From NCBI GenBank assembly GCA_963832725.1, contig CAWHVG010000001.1, forward strand, positions 992,001-1,056,000: 64,000 bases of DNA, in the 5' to 3' direction. The position numbers and the translations under genes are program-made. Source of the stretch: JAEZBP01 sp963832725. GTDB taxonomy: Bacteria > Myxococcota_A > Polyangia > Polyangiales > Sandaracinaceae. This document shows, one piece after another, positions 1-8,442 of the stretch. A model generated the notes under the pieces. The model was not told where the DNA came from. It worked only from the letters and a program-made list of their open reading frames with translations, and ran no database searches. Position 1 is the stretch's first letter. Each line of letters begins with the position of its first letter.

Positions 1-89
1 GAAGCGCCGTCCGTGGGACCCTGCAAATGCAGACGGCGCCGCCCCGAGGAGGAGCAGCGCCGTCGTCGCGCAGGTCGAGGAGCGGCCGC

Positions 90-684
90 TCAGCCGCCGT
101 GCTTCTCGAAGTAGTCCTGCGAGCCCTCGGGATCGGGCTTGATGGTGGCGTCGCCCTCGTGCCAGTTGGCCGGGCAGACCTCGCCGTGCTTCTCGACGTA
201 CTGGAGCGCGTCGACGATGCGCAGGGCCTCGTCGACGTTGCGGCCGAGCGGCAGGTCGTTGATGGTGACGTGGCGGATGATGCCTTCCTTGTCGATCAGG
301 AAGAGGCCGCGCAGCGCGACACGGCGTCGTCTCGTGAGCAGGACGCCGTAGTCGCGGCTGATCTACTTCGTGAGGTCGGCCACCAGCGGGTAGCGCACGT
401 CGCCGATCCCGCCCTTGGCGCGCGGCGTGTTCTGCCACGCGCGGTGGGTGAACTGGCTGTCGACCGAGACGCCGAGGACCTCGGTGTTGCGCTTCTTGAA
501 CTCGTCGAGCTTCTCGGTCGAACGCGATGATCTCCGTCGGGCAGACGAAGGTGAAGTCCAGCGGGTAGAAGAAGAGGACGACGTACTTGCCGCGGAACTG
601 CGACAGCTCGACGTCGATGAACTCCCGCCCCTTGACGGCGGTGGCCTTGAAGTTGGGCGCCTCGCGCTGAACGGCTACGGCCAT
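90..684 (-). CDS. ahpC: AhpC-type 2-Cys peroxiredoxin, frame-disrupted
   Basis: Thiol peroxidase that reduces H2O2 and organic peroxides in the cytoplasm. Reading from the ATG at 684 gives an N-terminus ending in the peroxidatic motif 'DFTFVCPTEIIAF'. The next frame gives 'VLGVSVDSQFTHRAW' and 'GGIGDVRYPLVADLTK'. The last gives 'LRGLFLIDKEGIIRH' and the resolving-Cys region 'HGEVCPANWHEGD', ending with TGA at 90. The total of about 198 residues is normal for AhpC/Prx1. Three lesions break it: one extra base near 517-520, an in-frame TAG at 363-365 and another shift near 325. The start is supported by a GGAGGGAG ribosome site about 9 nt upstream. The family assignment is secure. Whether the breaks are real or sequencing errors cannot be told here; conservation on both sides of each break favours errors or very recent decay. 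Confidence 0.85.
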
Positions 685-882
685 GATGTCAACTCCCTCC
701 GGTTCGGCTCGGACGGCCCGCGTCGGCGTCCGAGGCTGGCTACACGTTGGAACGTGTTGGATTCGGGTCCCTTGTGGTCGCTGCGCGCGCCGATGGCAAG
801 AGGGAAACCAATCTGCGGCCGAATCCGGCGCGCATCCCTGCGCCTTGCCCGAGCGAGCCGACCGACGCAGGCTGCAGCCGCC

Positions 883-1174
883 GTGGAGAAGGAAGTCAAA
901 GAGCCCAGCAGCACCCGCGCGAGGCTGACCACCGCGTTCGGTTGGGTCGCCGGAGGCGCGCTCGGGCTCTGTGCCAACTTCGTCGATCTTCCTCGCCGTG
1001 GGCGAGGGCTACCCGACGACGATCACCACCGGCGCCTTCTTCCTAGTCGGCGCGTTCGGGGGCATGGCCCTGGCGGATCGGCTCGGCGAGCGCGGGTTCA
1101 AGCCCCTCGGACTGGCCGCGGGCGTGCTGCTCGCCCTCTTCGTGACGCTGGTGCTCGCGTCGTTCATGCGATGA
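883..1174 (+). CDS. Small two-helix membrane protein
   Basis: Not recognised. The GTG at 883 opens a frame with a charged N-terminus and a hydrophobic stretch ('FGWVAGGALGLC'). The hydrophobic pattern continues in the next frame from about 975 ('TTGAFFLVGAFGGMALADR', then 'LAAGVLLALFVTLVLASF') to a TGA at 1172. Joined, this is about 96 residues with two or three membrane segments and a short basic loop. The frame change near 975 may be another single-base error. The alternative is a 67-aa protein from the ATG at 971. It is divergent from the peroxiredoxin and not obviously part of an operon. Confidence 0.4.
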
Positions 1175-1201
1175 CGCTCTTCACGACGTCGTGACGCGCC
1201 G

Positions 1202-1281
1202 GCGTCGGGCTCAGGGCGCTCGCGTCGGGCTCAGGGCGCTCGCGTCGGGCTCAGGGCGCTCGCGTCGGGCTCAGGGCGTCC
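1202..1281. repeat. Four tandem 20-bp copies spanning the rimI stop codon
   Basis: The 20-bp unit gcgtcgggctcagggcgctc occurs four times in a row. The 'tcagggcg' core starts at 1211, 1231, 1251 and 1271, exactly 20 bp apart. The last core holds the stop codon of rimI (minus strand), so the other three are copies of the gene end lying just downstream of it. Confidence 0.9.
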
Positions 1282-1708
1282 ACGCCATGACGCAGGCGTC
1301 CTCTCCGTCCGCGTAGTAGCGGCGGCGCCGGTAGGTCGTGACGAAGCCGGCGTCCTCGTAGAGCCCTCGCGCGGCGTGGTTGCTCTGCCGGACCTCCAAG
1401 GTGAGCGACCTCACCTCGCGCTGGCGCGTGGACTCCTGCAAGTGGGCGACGAGCGCCCGCGCAATCCCACGGCGGCGCTCGACCGGGTCGGTGCCCAGCG
1501 TCAGCACCTCGGCGTCGTCTCCGACGAACCACGCGACGGCGTAGCCGGCGACGGCGCCCTCGGCGCGCGCGACCCACACCTCTGCGAACGAGCGCTCGAG
1601 CTCGGCGCCGAGCTCGGCGGCGCCCCAGCCTCCCTCGGGAAAGCAGCGCTTCGAGAGCGCGGCGACCTCCTCGACCTCGTCGACGCGCATCGGCCAAATC
1701 TCAATCAC
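1271..1708 (-). CDS. rimI: RimI-like GNAT N-acetyltransferase
   Basis: Predicted protein N-alpha-acetyltransferase of the GNAT fold. The RimI family acetylates the N-terminal alanine of ribosomal protein S18. At 145 residues it has the usual RimI length. The acetyl-CoA pyrophosphate loop is 'RRRGIA' at residues 78-83, and 'LTLEVRQSN' at about 102-110 is the typical beta-strand and general-base region. The C-terminal 'RRRRYY' with a following acidic residue and 'CVMAW' matches RimI. The start is a GTG whose last bases overlap the TGA of the upstream CDF gene (GTGA), which implies translational coupling. Other GNAT substrates cannot be excluded from sequence alone. Confidence 0.82.
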   Translation of the reverse strand: MIEIWPMRVDEVEEVAALSKRCFPEGGWGAAELGAELERSFAEVWVARAEGAVAGYAVAWFVGDDAEVLTLGTDPVERRRGIARALVAHLQESTRQREVRSLTLEVRQSNHAARGLYEDAGFVTTYRRRRYYADGEDACVMAWTP

Positions 1709-2694
1709 GGCGTCCCGGCGTCGCGCGGCGGCGACGCGAGCGCCTTGGGCCGGGTCTCGTCGCGAACGGGGTCGTAGTCGTTGTCGGGCTCGATGAAGAT
1801 GTGGGTCATCTGCGGCAGCTCGGCGCGGATGGCGTCCTCGAGCCTGTCGATGCAGGCCTCCACACCGTCCACGCTCAGCCGCCTGTCGAAGCCGACCTTC
1901 AGCGCCAAGAGCACGTCCCGGGGCCCGCGGTGCATCGACAGGAGCTGCGTGACGCGTTCCACCGCCGTGTCCGCTTCGATGATGGCCACGACCTTCTTGC
2001 GATCCTCGAGCGAGGCGCTCTCACCGAGCAGAAGGCTGTGGGTCTCGCGCGCCAGCAGATACGCCACGACGCAGAGCAGCGCGCCGATGGCCAGCGAGCC
2101 GACCGCGTCCCAGCCGGCCCAGCCGGTCAGATCGCCGAGCCCGACCGCGACGAGCGCGATCACCAGCCCGACCAGCGCCGCCGTATCCTCCATGAGCACG
2201 ACCGGGATGGTCGGATCCTTGCTCTGGACGATGACCGCCATGGTCTTCTGCTCGCCCTTCTCCTTCTTGAACTCGCGCGACGCGACGGTGAACGAGTAGC
2301 CCTCGAAGAGCATCGCGGTGCCGAGCACGCCGTAGTTCCAGAGCGAGCTGGCGTCCCCCTCGCCGTGAACACCGCTGCCGAGCAGCGAGTGCACGCCCTC
2401 GTAGAGCGCGAAGACGCCGCCGAGCAGGAAGATCAGCATGCTGACCAGGAAGGGCCAGAAGTAGCGCTCCACGGCGAGGCCGAAGGGATGCAGCTCCGTC
2501 GGCTGCCGCACCGAGCGGCGCATGCCGACCATCAGGAGCGCCTGGTTCGCGGTGTCGGCGACGCTGTGGAAGGCCTCCGCGATCATGGCCACGCTGCCGG
2601 TGAAGAAGCCGGCGACGAGCTTGCTCGCGGCGACCAGCCCGTTGCCGAGCATCGCGGCGACGACCACCTTCGCCGAGTCGCTCTCAGCCGCCAT
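1705..2694 (-). CDS. Cation diffusion facilitator family transporter
   Basis: Inner-membrane divalent metal/proton antiporter, probably exporting Zn2+, Mn2+ or a similar ion. The 329-aa protein has five to six hydrophobic segments in its first 220 residues. The first metal-site motif 'HSVAD' (His43, Asp47) follows 'GSVAMIAEAF', and 'HPFGLAVERYFWPF' at about 69-82 is the signature loop of the ZnT9-like branch. A cytosolic C-terminal ferredoxin-like domain follows ('THIFIEPD' near the end). The ATG at 2694 lies inside the last codons of the upstream SurA-like gene (11-bp overlap), and the stop overlaps the rimI start. All are read as one unit from glpK. Metal specificity is not deducible. Confidence 0.85.
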   Translation of the reverse strand: MAAESDSAKVVVAAMLGNGLVAASKLVAGFFTGSVAMIAEAFHSVADTANQALLMVGMRRSVRQPTELHPFGLAVERYFWPFLVSMLIFLLGGVFALYEGVHSLLGSGVHGEGDASSLWNYGVLGTAMLFEGYSFTVASREFKKEKGEQKTMAVIVQSKDPTIPVVLMEDTAALVGLVIALVAVGLGDLTGWAGWDAVGSLAIGALLCVVAYLLARETHSLLLGESASLEDRKKVVAIIEADTAVERVTQLLSMHRGPRDVLLALKVGFDRRLSVDGVEACIDRLEDAIRAELPQMTHIFIEPDNDYDPVRDETRPKALASPPRDAGTP

Positions 2695-3409
2695 CGTCCT
2701 CTCCCGTCTGCCACTCCGCGAGCACGCGGACGGTGGTGCGCCTTCGTAGCACCTCGATCCACCGCCGCACGTCACGCTGGAGCGCGCGCTGGGCGATCCA
2801 GGCCCGCAGCGGCTCGCGGATCTCGTCGAGCGGCCGGCCGACGAAGGGATGCTCGCCCGAGTCGTACACCCGCGCGAGCTGCGCGTCCGAGACGATGGTG
2901 GAGCCTTCCAGGTTGGCGCGGAGGAAGGCGTTGACGTAAGCGCGGCGCTGCGCCACCGCATCGATCTCGTCGGTGGTCGCGCCCACCGCGCGCAAGAGCG
3001 CCGCCAACCGTTCGGCGCCTCCCGCCTGGGCCTCGATGCGCGCGCGCTCCTCGCGCTTTTCCCGATCCGAGGGACGCGGCGCCCGAAGCCTGTCGGCTTC
3101 GCGGACGACCAGGAGCTCGCCGATGATCTCGTCGAGCGTGGCCGCCAAGAGCGAGTCCGGCAGTGGGCCGACCGGCAGATGCTCGCTCTCGCCGGCGAGC
3201 GCGATCCGGGCACGCAAATCCACGTCGCTGCGCAGCACGACCTGCACGCCTGGACCCGGCGCGGTGCCGCCGACGAGCGCCGCGATTCCGTCCGCACGCA
3301 CACCGCGGGTGTCCTGCGCGCGAGCCGGCGCGGCGGCGAGCCCGCACGCCAACACGAGCGCGGACGCCCAGCGCCGGAAACGCGAGCGCCGGAAGCAGAG
3401 CCGCGTCAC
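2684..3409 (-). CDS. Secreted SurA-like chaperone-domain protein without PPIase domain
   Basis: A 241-aa protein with a classical signal peptide (basic 'RRSRFRRW', hydrophobic 'ASALVLACGLAAAP', cleavage after 'ARAQ'). The mature part reads like the N-terminal helical domain of SurA: a small beta region ('GVQVVLRSDVDLRARI'), helices containing 'TLDEIIGELLVVREADRLR', then a C-terminal helix ending 'VRVLAEW'. No parvulin PPIase repeat is visible, and 241 residues is well short of SurA (about 430). It most likely binds unfolded outer-membrane or secreted proteins in the periplasm. The GTG start at 3409 is 3 bp after the stop of the UPF0158 gene. The assignment rests on pattern resemblance only. 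Confidence 0.55.
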   Translation of the reverse strand: MTRLCFRRSRFRRWASALVLACGLAAAPARAQDTRGVRADGIAALVGGTAPGPGVQVVLRSDVDLRARIALAGESEHLPVGPLPDSLLAATLDEIIGELLVVREADRLRAPRPSDREKREERARIEAQAGGAERLAALLRAVGATTDEIDAVAQRRAYVNAFLRANLEGSTIVSDAQLARVYDSGEHPFVGRPLDEIREPLRAWIAQRALQRDVRRWIEVLRRRTTVRVLAEWQTGEDDGG

Positions 3410-3412
3410 ACC

Positions 3413-4207
3413 TCAGCGCTCCGACGCCTCGGCCTGATCGTGCGCGCTCTTCTTCTCCTCGCCGTCGGCCTCGCTGGCGGTCTCGCTCGCCTGCCCGTCG
3501 CCGGCCTCCGTCGGCTCCGGCGCCTTGGCTCGCGGCCGCGGGATGTGCTTGCGCTCGCGAAGGAACTCGAGGAACGCGAGCGCCGCGTCGAGCTCGCGGG
3601 CCGGCAGCGCCTCGACCAGCTCGGCGAGCTTGAGCCGCTGGGCGTCGGCGACGGCCGCCCGGCTGCGACGACCCGCGCGCTTCTCTTCCTCGCGCTCGAC
3701 CTGCGGCAGCACCTCCTCGGCCGTCGGGACGCGCCACTGCCCCCGCTCCACCGGCGCGATGCCGTGTGCGCCGAGCCAGGCCTCCATGCAGGCGCGCAGG
3801 CGCTCGGACCGGAACGCGAACCAGCGCTCGCGCTCGACCGGGTAGCTCATCAGGACGTCCTTGAAGCGCCGGAACGCCCCCTTGCCGTCGATCGAGCGCA
3901 CCAGCTTGTCGCGGAGCTCCGGCTCCTCGGCGGTGGCGATGAAGCGCTCCATCCAGCGGTACTGCTCGCGGGAGGAGACCGGGTCGACCCTCAGGTACTC
4001 CGGATCCTTCATCACGCGCTGGTGCATCCCCGGATCGGCGATTCCGTCGACGATGCGGATCACCTCGCCGGTCTCGAGCTGGAGGTAGCTGTGGACCTCG
4101 GGCGCGTTGTTCTCGAACGCGTCCTCGAGCGCTTCCCAGGCGATCGGGACCTCCTGTGGAGGACGGTCGGTGTTCGTTTCGTTGTCTTTGCGTGCTTCTC
4201 GGCTCAT
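3413..4207 (-). CDS. UPF0158 family protein
   Basis: A 264-aa soluble protein of the UPF0158 family, whose function is unknown. Family hallmarks seen are 'VPIAWEALEDAFEN' near the N-terminus, 'SYLQLETGEVIRI', 'ERFIATAEEPELRDKL' and 'GAFRRFKDVLMSYPVERERW' at about 115-135. After this core comes a charged tail rich in E, A and K, 'EFLRERKHIPRPR' and then an acidic low-complexity end. The ATG at 4207 overlaps the TGA of glpK (ATGA), so it is probably co-translated with glycerol kinase. The neighbourhood gives no clear functional clue. Confidence 0.75.
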   Translation of the reverse strand: MSREARKDNETNTDRPPQEVPIAWEALEDAFENNAPEVHSYLQLETGEVIRIVDGIADPGMHQRVMKDPEYLRVDPVSSREQYRWMERFIATAEEPELRDKLVRSIDGKGAFRRFKDVLMSYPVERERWFAFRSERLRACMEAWLGAHGIAPVERGQWRVPTAEEVLPQVEREEEKRAGRRSRAAVADAQRLKLAELVEALPARELDAALAFLEFLRERKHIPRPRAKAPEPTEAGDGQASETASEADGEEKKSAHDQAEASER

Positions 4208-5703
4208 GTCGATGCCAGCTCGCTCCGCGCGCGGGCCACGGCGCGCATCCATCGGTTGAGGTAGGCGCGACGTTCGTCCTCGTCCATGCGAGGGGAGAAC
4301 GTCTTCGCCACGCGGTGCACCTGCACCACGCGAGAGAGGTCTTCGAACATTCCCACCGCCAGGCCGGCCAGGTAGGCCGCGCCGAGCGCGGTCGTCTCCA
4401 CCGACGCCGGACGGTCGATCTCCACGCCGAGCACGTCGGCCTGGAACTGCATCAACAGCTCGTTCTCGCTGGCGCCACCGTCGACGCGCAGCCGCCGCAG
4501 CGGGCGCTTGGCGTCCGTCTCCATCGCCGTCGCGAGGTCCGTGATCTGGAGCGCGATGCCCTCCAGCGTGGCGCGGGCGATGTGGGCGCGGGTGGTGTCG
4601 CGGGAGATTCCGCAGATGAGGCCGCGCGCGTCGGGGTCCCAGTGTGGTGCCCCCAAGCCGACCAGCGCCGGGACCACCATCACGTCACCCGCCGAGTCGA
4701 CCGAGCGGGCCAGGGCCTCCACGTCGGAGGAGCGCTCGATGATGCCGAGCCCGTCGCGGAGCCACTGCACGGCCGCGCCGGCGATGAACGCGCTGCCCTC
4801 GAGCGCGTACACGGTCGGGCCGTCGCCGATCCGCCAGGCGATGGTGGTGAGGCAGCCGCTCTCGGAGGGCACCGGCTCGGTGCCGGTGTTCATCAGGAGG
4901 AACGCGCCCGTCCCGTAGGTGCACTTCGCGTCGCCCACCTCGAAGCAGGTCTGACCGAAGAGCGCCGCCTGCTGATCGCCCGCGATACCGGCGATGGGGA
5001 TACCGTCCGGCAGGCCGGGGACGCCGCGCGTGTGGGTGTAGACCTCGGACGACGAGCGGACCTCCGGCAGCATCGCCTCGGGCACCCGCAGGATCGCGCA
5101 GAGCTCCGGATCCCACTGGTTTCGATGGATGTCGTAGAGCAGCGTCCGCGACGCGTTGGTGACGTCGGTGAGCCACGCCTGACCGCCGCTCAAGCGGTGG
5201 ACCAGGAACGCGTCCATCGTGCCGAACGCGAGCTTCCCCCGCTCGGCGAGCTCGCGCGACTCGGTGTGATCGAGAATCCACTCGATCTTCGTGCCGCTGA
5301 AGTAGGGGTCGAGCACCAGCCCGGTGCGCGCCCGGAACATGGGCTCGCGCCCTTCTTGCTTCAGCGACTGACAGCGGGCGGCGGTGCGCCGGTCCTGCCA
5401 CACGATCGCGCGGTGGACGGGCTCGCCGCTCTCGCGGTCCCACACCAGCGTGGTCTCACGCTGGTTGGTGATGCCGATGGCGGCGATGTCGTCGGCCGCG
5501 ACGCCGGACTCGCGCAGCGCCCCGTCGAGAGCGCCGAGGACGCTCTCCCAGATCTCGGCGGCGTCGTGCTCGACCCAGCCCGAGCGCGGGAAGTGCTGGG
5601 GGAACTCGCGGTTCGCTTTCCCGAGCAGGGAGCCGTCGGGCCCGAGCACGACCACGGTGCTCCCCGTCGTACCCTGATCGATCGCAATCAGATGCCGAGC
5701 CAT
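4204..5703 (-). CDS. glpK: Glycerol kinase
   Basis: Phosphorylates glycerol to sn-glycerol-3-phosphate with ATP in the cytoplasm, feeding lipid synthesis and catabolism. The 499-aa length is typical of the FGGY family. Visible motifs are the phosphate loop 'DQGTTGSTVVVLGPDGS', the substrate residues in 'GITNQRETTLVWD' (Arg and Glu), 'DPYFSGTKIEWIL', the catalytic Asp in 'GIAGDQQAALFGQ' and the adenosine-site 'GGASENELLMQFQADVLGV'. I chose the ATG at 5703 because 'MARHLIAIDQGTTG' is the family N-terminus. It is the first gene of a five-gene run with UPF0158, the SurA-like gene, CDF and rimI. No GlpF or GlpD is next to it. Confidence 0.95.
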   Translation of the reverse strand: MARHLIAIDQGTTGSTVVVLGPDGSLLGKANREFPQHFPRSGWVEHDAAEIWESVLGALDGALRESGVAADDIAAIGITNQRETTLVWDRESGEPVHRAIVWQDRRTAARCQSLKQEGREPMFRARTGLVLDPYFSGTKIEWILDHTESRELAERGKLAFGTMDAFLVHRLSGGQAWLTDVTNASRTLLYDIHRNQWDPELCAILRVPEAMLPEVRSSSEVYTHTRGVPGLPDGIPIAGIAGDQQAALFGQTCFEVGDAKCTYGTGAFLLMNTGTEPVPSESGCLTTIAWRIGDGPTVYALEGSAFIAGAAVQWLRDGLGIIERSSDVEALARSVDSAGDVMVVPALVGLGAPHWDPDARGLICGISRDTTRAHIARATLEGIALQITDLATAMETDAKRPLRRLRVDGGASENELLMQFQADVLGVEIDRPASVETTALGAAYLAGLAVGMFEDLSRVVQVHRVAKTFSPRMDEDERRAYLNRWMRAVARARSELAST

Positions 5704-5844
5704 TGGATCGCCTACGTTAGTCGGTCGCACTTCGGGGTGTAAAGCCGCATCGGAGGATGCGCACCCGGCATTTTCCGCGCGCGGGCAGAGCGAGCCGCAA
5801 ATCCGGGAGCGCAGCGGCGAAGAACGAGGAAGATGGCCGCGTTC

Positions 5845-8052
5845 TCAGCCTTCTCGGTCGAGCCGCGCCCGGGTCGCCTCGAGCGCCCGGCGGGCCGGCC
5901 CGTCGCCGACCACCTCGAGGGCGAGATCGACGACGCGGCGGGCGGTCTCCCAATCGCCGGCGCGCTCGGCTGCGTTGAGAGCGGCGCGGAGCCCTGCCAT
6001 GTCCCGCTGCGCGGCGGCGGCGCGGGCGCGGGACAGCGGTCCATCGGGCTCCGGCTCGCGCGGCCGCGGATGCTCCGACACGCGCAGGATCGACGACACC
6101 GGCGGCTCGTCGCTCGCGAGGCCCGCGGCGCGGGAACGCGAAGCACCCGACGGATTGCGGCGCCCCGACGTCGACCCCGACGGCTCGCTCGCCGACTCCG
6201 AGCGGCGCGGCTGCGAGGGCTCTGCCCGCTCCGAATCCGAGGACGCGTGCTCCGTTCCCCGACGTGCGCTCGCCGGCTCCGTGCGGCGCGGCTGCGAGCC
6301 TTCCGCCTGCTTCGAATCCGATCCCGAGGACGGACGCTCCGATCCCGACCGCGCGCTCGCCGGCTCCGTGCGGCGCGGCTGCGAGCCCGCCCGATTCGAA
6401 TCCGATCCCGAGGACGGACGCTCCGATCCCGACCGCGCGCTCGCCGGCTCCGTGCGGCGCGGCTGCGAGCCCGCCCGATTCGAATCCGATCCCGAGGACG
6501 GACGCTCCGATCCCGACCGCGCGCTCTTCGTCCCTGCGGGCTCGGGCGAAGCCGCCTCGAGCGCCGCCGTGAGGTCGGCCAGCGCGGGATGATCGCGGTG
6601 CGCGCGCGCGAGGTACCCGGTGAAGGCGCGGGCGCGCTCGAGCTCCCGCCGGTCGAGGGCGCGGCTCGCCGCTCCGGCCAGCGCTTGGGCCACGCGCGTG
6701 GAGACGACGCCGGCCGTCTCGAGCGACTCCAGCAGGCGGCCCTCCGCCCGCAGCGCCGCCGACGCCGCGCCGCTGGCATGTCGAATTTCGGCGAGCGCGG
6801 CCCACACCTCCGGATCGTGGGGCGCGTGCTCGGCCGCGCGGGCCAGCCGCTCCTCGACCACCTCGGCGCGCCCCAGCTTCTCGGCCATGCGCGCGGAGCG
6901 GCGCAGCGCGCGGCCGAGGCCTTCGTCGTCGGCCTCGGCGGCGAACGCGTCCGCGGCCCGATCGAAGAGGCGCAGCGCGTCCTCCGGCCGACCGGCCCGC
7001 TCCTCGGCGGCGGCCACCCCGAAGAGCACGCGACCGTCGTGCGGCAGCCCCTCGGAAGCCACGCGGAAGAGGCGCGCCGCCTCCTCGCGCCGCTCCGCCA
7101 GCTCGCAGATCGACGCCGCGTCGCGCGCCAGCTCCGCCCGCTCCGGCCCGGGCTCGCGCGCGGCGAGCGCCGCATCCACCGCGGTCCTCAGGCGCGCTCC
7201 GTCCGGCTGCCGACAGAGCGCCTCGAGGAGCCGGAGCGCGATGCGAGCGTCTCGCGGCCGGCGCGCCACCGCCCGCTCGAGCAGCTCCGCGCCGAGCGCC
7301 GGCGCATCGTCGAGCGCGAGATCGGCCGCGGCGCAGAGCGCCTCCACGGCGATCCCATCGCAAGGCTCGATATCGGCCAGCGCCCGGGCGTGCAGGGCCG
7401 CGTCTCGGACGTGCCCTTCGCGCGCGGCCCGCCGCAGCGCGAGCGTGAGGGCGAGCGGATCCTCACCCTCCGTCGGCGGGAACAGCCCGAGCGACGCCGC
7501 CTCGCGGGCCAGCGCCGCCGGCACCTGGCCCAGCCGCTCCCGCGTCGCCTCCCACACCCGGCGCGCCTCCTCCGTCTCGCCGCGCCCGAGCGCGATCACC
7601 ACCGGCGCCAGCCGGCGCGCGACCTCCCACGGCGCCGGATCGTTCGCCGGCTCCCGCGCGTCGGTCGCGAGCGTGCTCAGCTCGACCGTCCGCGGCCCTC
7701 GCATCGTCAGCGCGATGCGCACGCCGCGATCGTCCGGCACACGCCAGCCGCGGGGAACCAGCGCTTCCGAGAGCGCGGCCGAGAGCGCGCGCCGGAGCGA
7801 GAGAGCGCCGCGCGAGGCGTCCACCGAAAGCCCCAGCGTGCGGGCGGCGGCGAGCACCCGGACGGCGGGCGGTGCCGGCCCCTCCGCGGCGCTCCGCGCC
7901 GAAGCGATGGCGAGCCAGACGTCCGGCCCCTCCGCCGCGGCGTGCAGGTCGAACGCGACCGTGCCGAAAGGATCGTGGAGCGCGAACGCGGCCCCGTCGT
8001 CGGACGCGGCGAGCGGCGTCAGCCGGTAGGGCTCCTCGACCCGTTCCTCCAA
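5845..8052 (-). CDS. TPR-type helical-repeat protein with serine/arginine repeat linker
   Basis: A 735-aa reading frame of unknown function. Residues 1-200 are a mixed alpha/beta domain ('LHDPFGTVAFDLHAA'). About 200-480 are helix-turn-helix repeats of TPR type ('ALHARALADIEP', 'AARLFRVASEGLP', 'EDALRLFDRAADAF'). About 500-600 is a low-complexity linker built from repeats of 'SGSERPSSGSDSNRAGSQP', and a last TPR-like pair follows ('GDWETARRVVDLALEVVGD'). The reading frame seems to lack its true N-terminus, because matching sequence continues upstream in other frames to a GTG at 8315. It is probably a cytoplasmic scaffold of the kind common in myxobacteria. Confidence 0.65.
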   Translation of the reverse strand: MEERVEEPYRLTPLAASDDGAAFALHDPFGTVAFDLHAAAEGPDVWLAIASARSAAEGPAPPAVRVLAAARTLGLSVDASRGALSLRRALSAALSEALVPRGWRVPDDRGVRIALTMRGPRTVELSTLATDAREPANDPAPWEVARRLAPVVIALGRGETEEARRVWEATRERLGQVPAALAREAASLGLFPPTEGEDPLALTLALRRAAREGHVRDAALHARALADIEPCDGIAVEALCAAADLALDDAPALGAELLERAVARRPRDARIALRLLEALCRQPDGARLRTAVDAALAAREPGPERAELARDAASICELAERREEAARLFRVASEGLPHDGRVLFGVAAAEERAGRPEDALRLFDRAADAFAAEADDEGLGRALRRSARMAEKLGRAEVVEERLARAAEHAPHDPEVWAALAEIRHASGAASAALRAEGRLLESLETAGVVSTRVAQALAGAASRALDRRELERARAFTGYLARAHRDHPALADLTAALEAASPEPAGTKSARSGSERPSSGSDSNRAGSQPRRTEPASARSGSERPSSGSDSNRAGSQPRRTEPASARSGSERPSSGSDSKQAEGSQPRRTEPASARRGTEHASSDSERAEPSQPRRSESASEPSGSTSGRRNPSGASRSRAAGLASDEPPVSSILRVSEHPRPREPEPDGPLSRARAAAAQRDMAGLRAALNAAERAGDWETARRVVDLALEVVGDGPARRALEATRARLDREG
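6266..6522. repeat. In-frame 84-87 bp coding repeats in the TPR protein linker
   Basis: Three near-identical units begin at 6266, 6353 and 6437 (spacings 87 and 84 bp, both multiples of three) and encode a 28-29-residue Ser/Arg/Pro-rich unit. Weaker copies continue on either side. The difference of exactly one codon between units suggests copy-number and length change by slippage under selection for frame. Confidence 0.85.
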
Positions 8053-8061
8053 GATCGCCGC

Positions 8062-8315
8062 TCAGATCGAGCCGCACTCGCGCGCGGTGGACCCGCGCCC
8101 TGCGGGTGCGGAAGCGGGAGGCCCCGCCGCTGAGATTCGAGCGGGAAGCGGAGCGCGCCCAGCGAGAGCTCCAGCGCCTCGACGCGACCGAACGCGAAGC
8201 GCAGAGGCCGGGCGAGCGTGAGCATGCCGCGCCCGTCTTCGAAACGCAGCGCGAAGCGGGGCGCGGCGGCGCCCACGCCCTCCCCTCCCGCAGCTCTCGC
8301 GGCTGGTGCGCTCAC
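8062..8315 (-). CDS. Probable detached N-terminus of the TPR protein
   Basis: From a GTG at 8315 the frame reads 'GVGAAAPRFALRFEDGRG' and 'LELSLGALRFPL', a plausible protein start, then degenerates at about 8140. A second frame carries on sensibly ('NLSGGASRFRTRRARVH', 'RARVRLDL') to about 8060, where the 735-aa frame takes over ('LEERVEEPYRLTPL'). So two single-base frame breaks probably separate this 85-residue N-terminal part from the main frame at 5845-8052. As a free-standing protein it would be unconvincing. Confidence 0.45.
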
Positions 8316-8342
8316 GACCGCGAAGACTAACGTCGGCCCGCG

Positions 8343-8357
8343 TGTTTTGCGAAAACA
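8343..8357. promoter_or_regulatory. Palindrome TGTTTT-GCG-AAAACA, operator candidate
   Basis: A perfect 6-bp inverted repeat with a 3-bp spacer, AT-rich in a GC-rich region, 28 bp upstream of the GTG at 8315 and downstream of the PrsW gene. The position fits an operator for the TPR gene. The stem is too AT-rich and short for a convincing terminator. Confidence 0.4.
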
Positions 8358-8442
8358 TCCGTGTGGACCGCGGCTACGCCCCGAGGCAGAGCGAGTGTCC
8401 GGATCGGCCGACGGGGGCGCGAAGCCGCGTCGCGACCCGTGC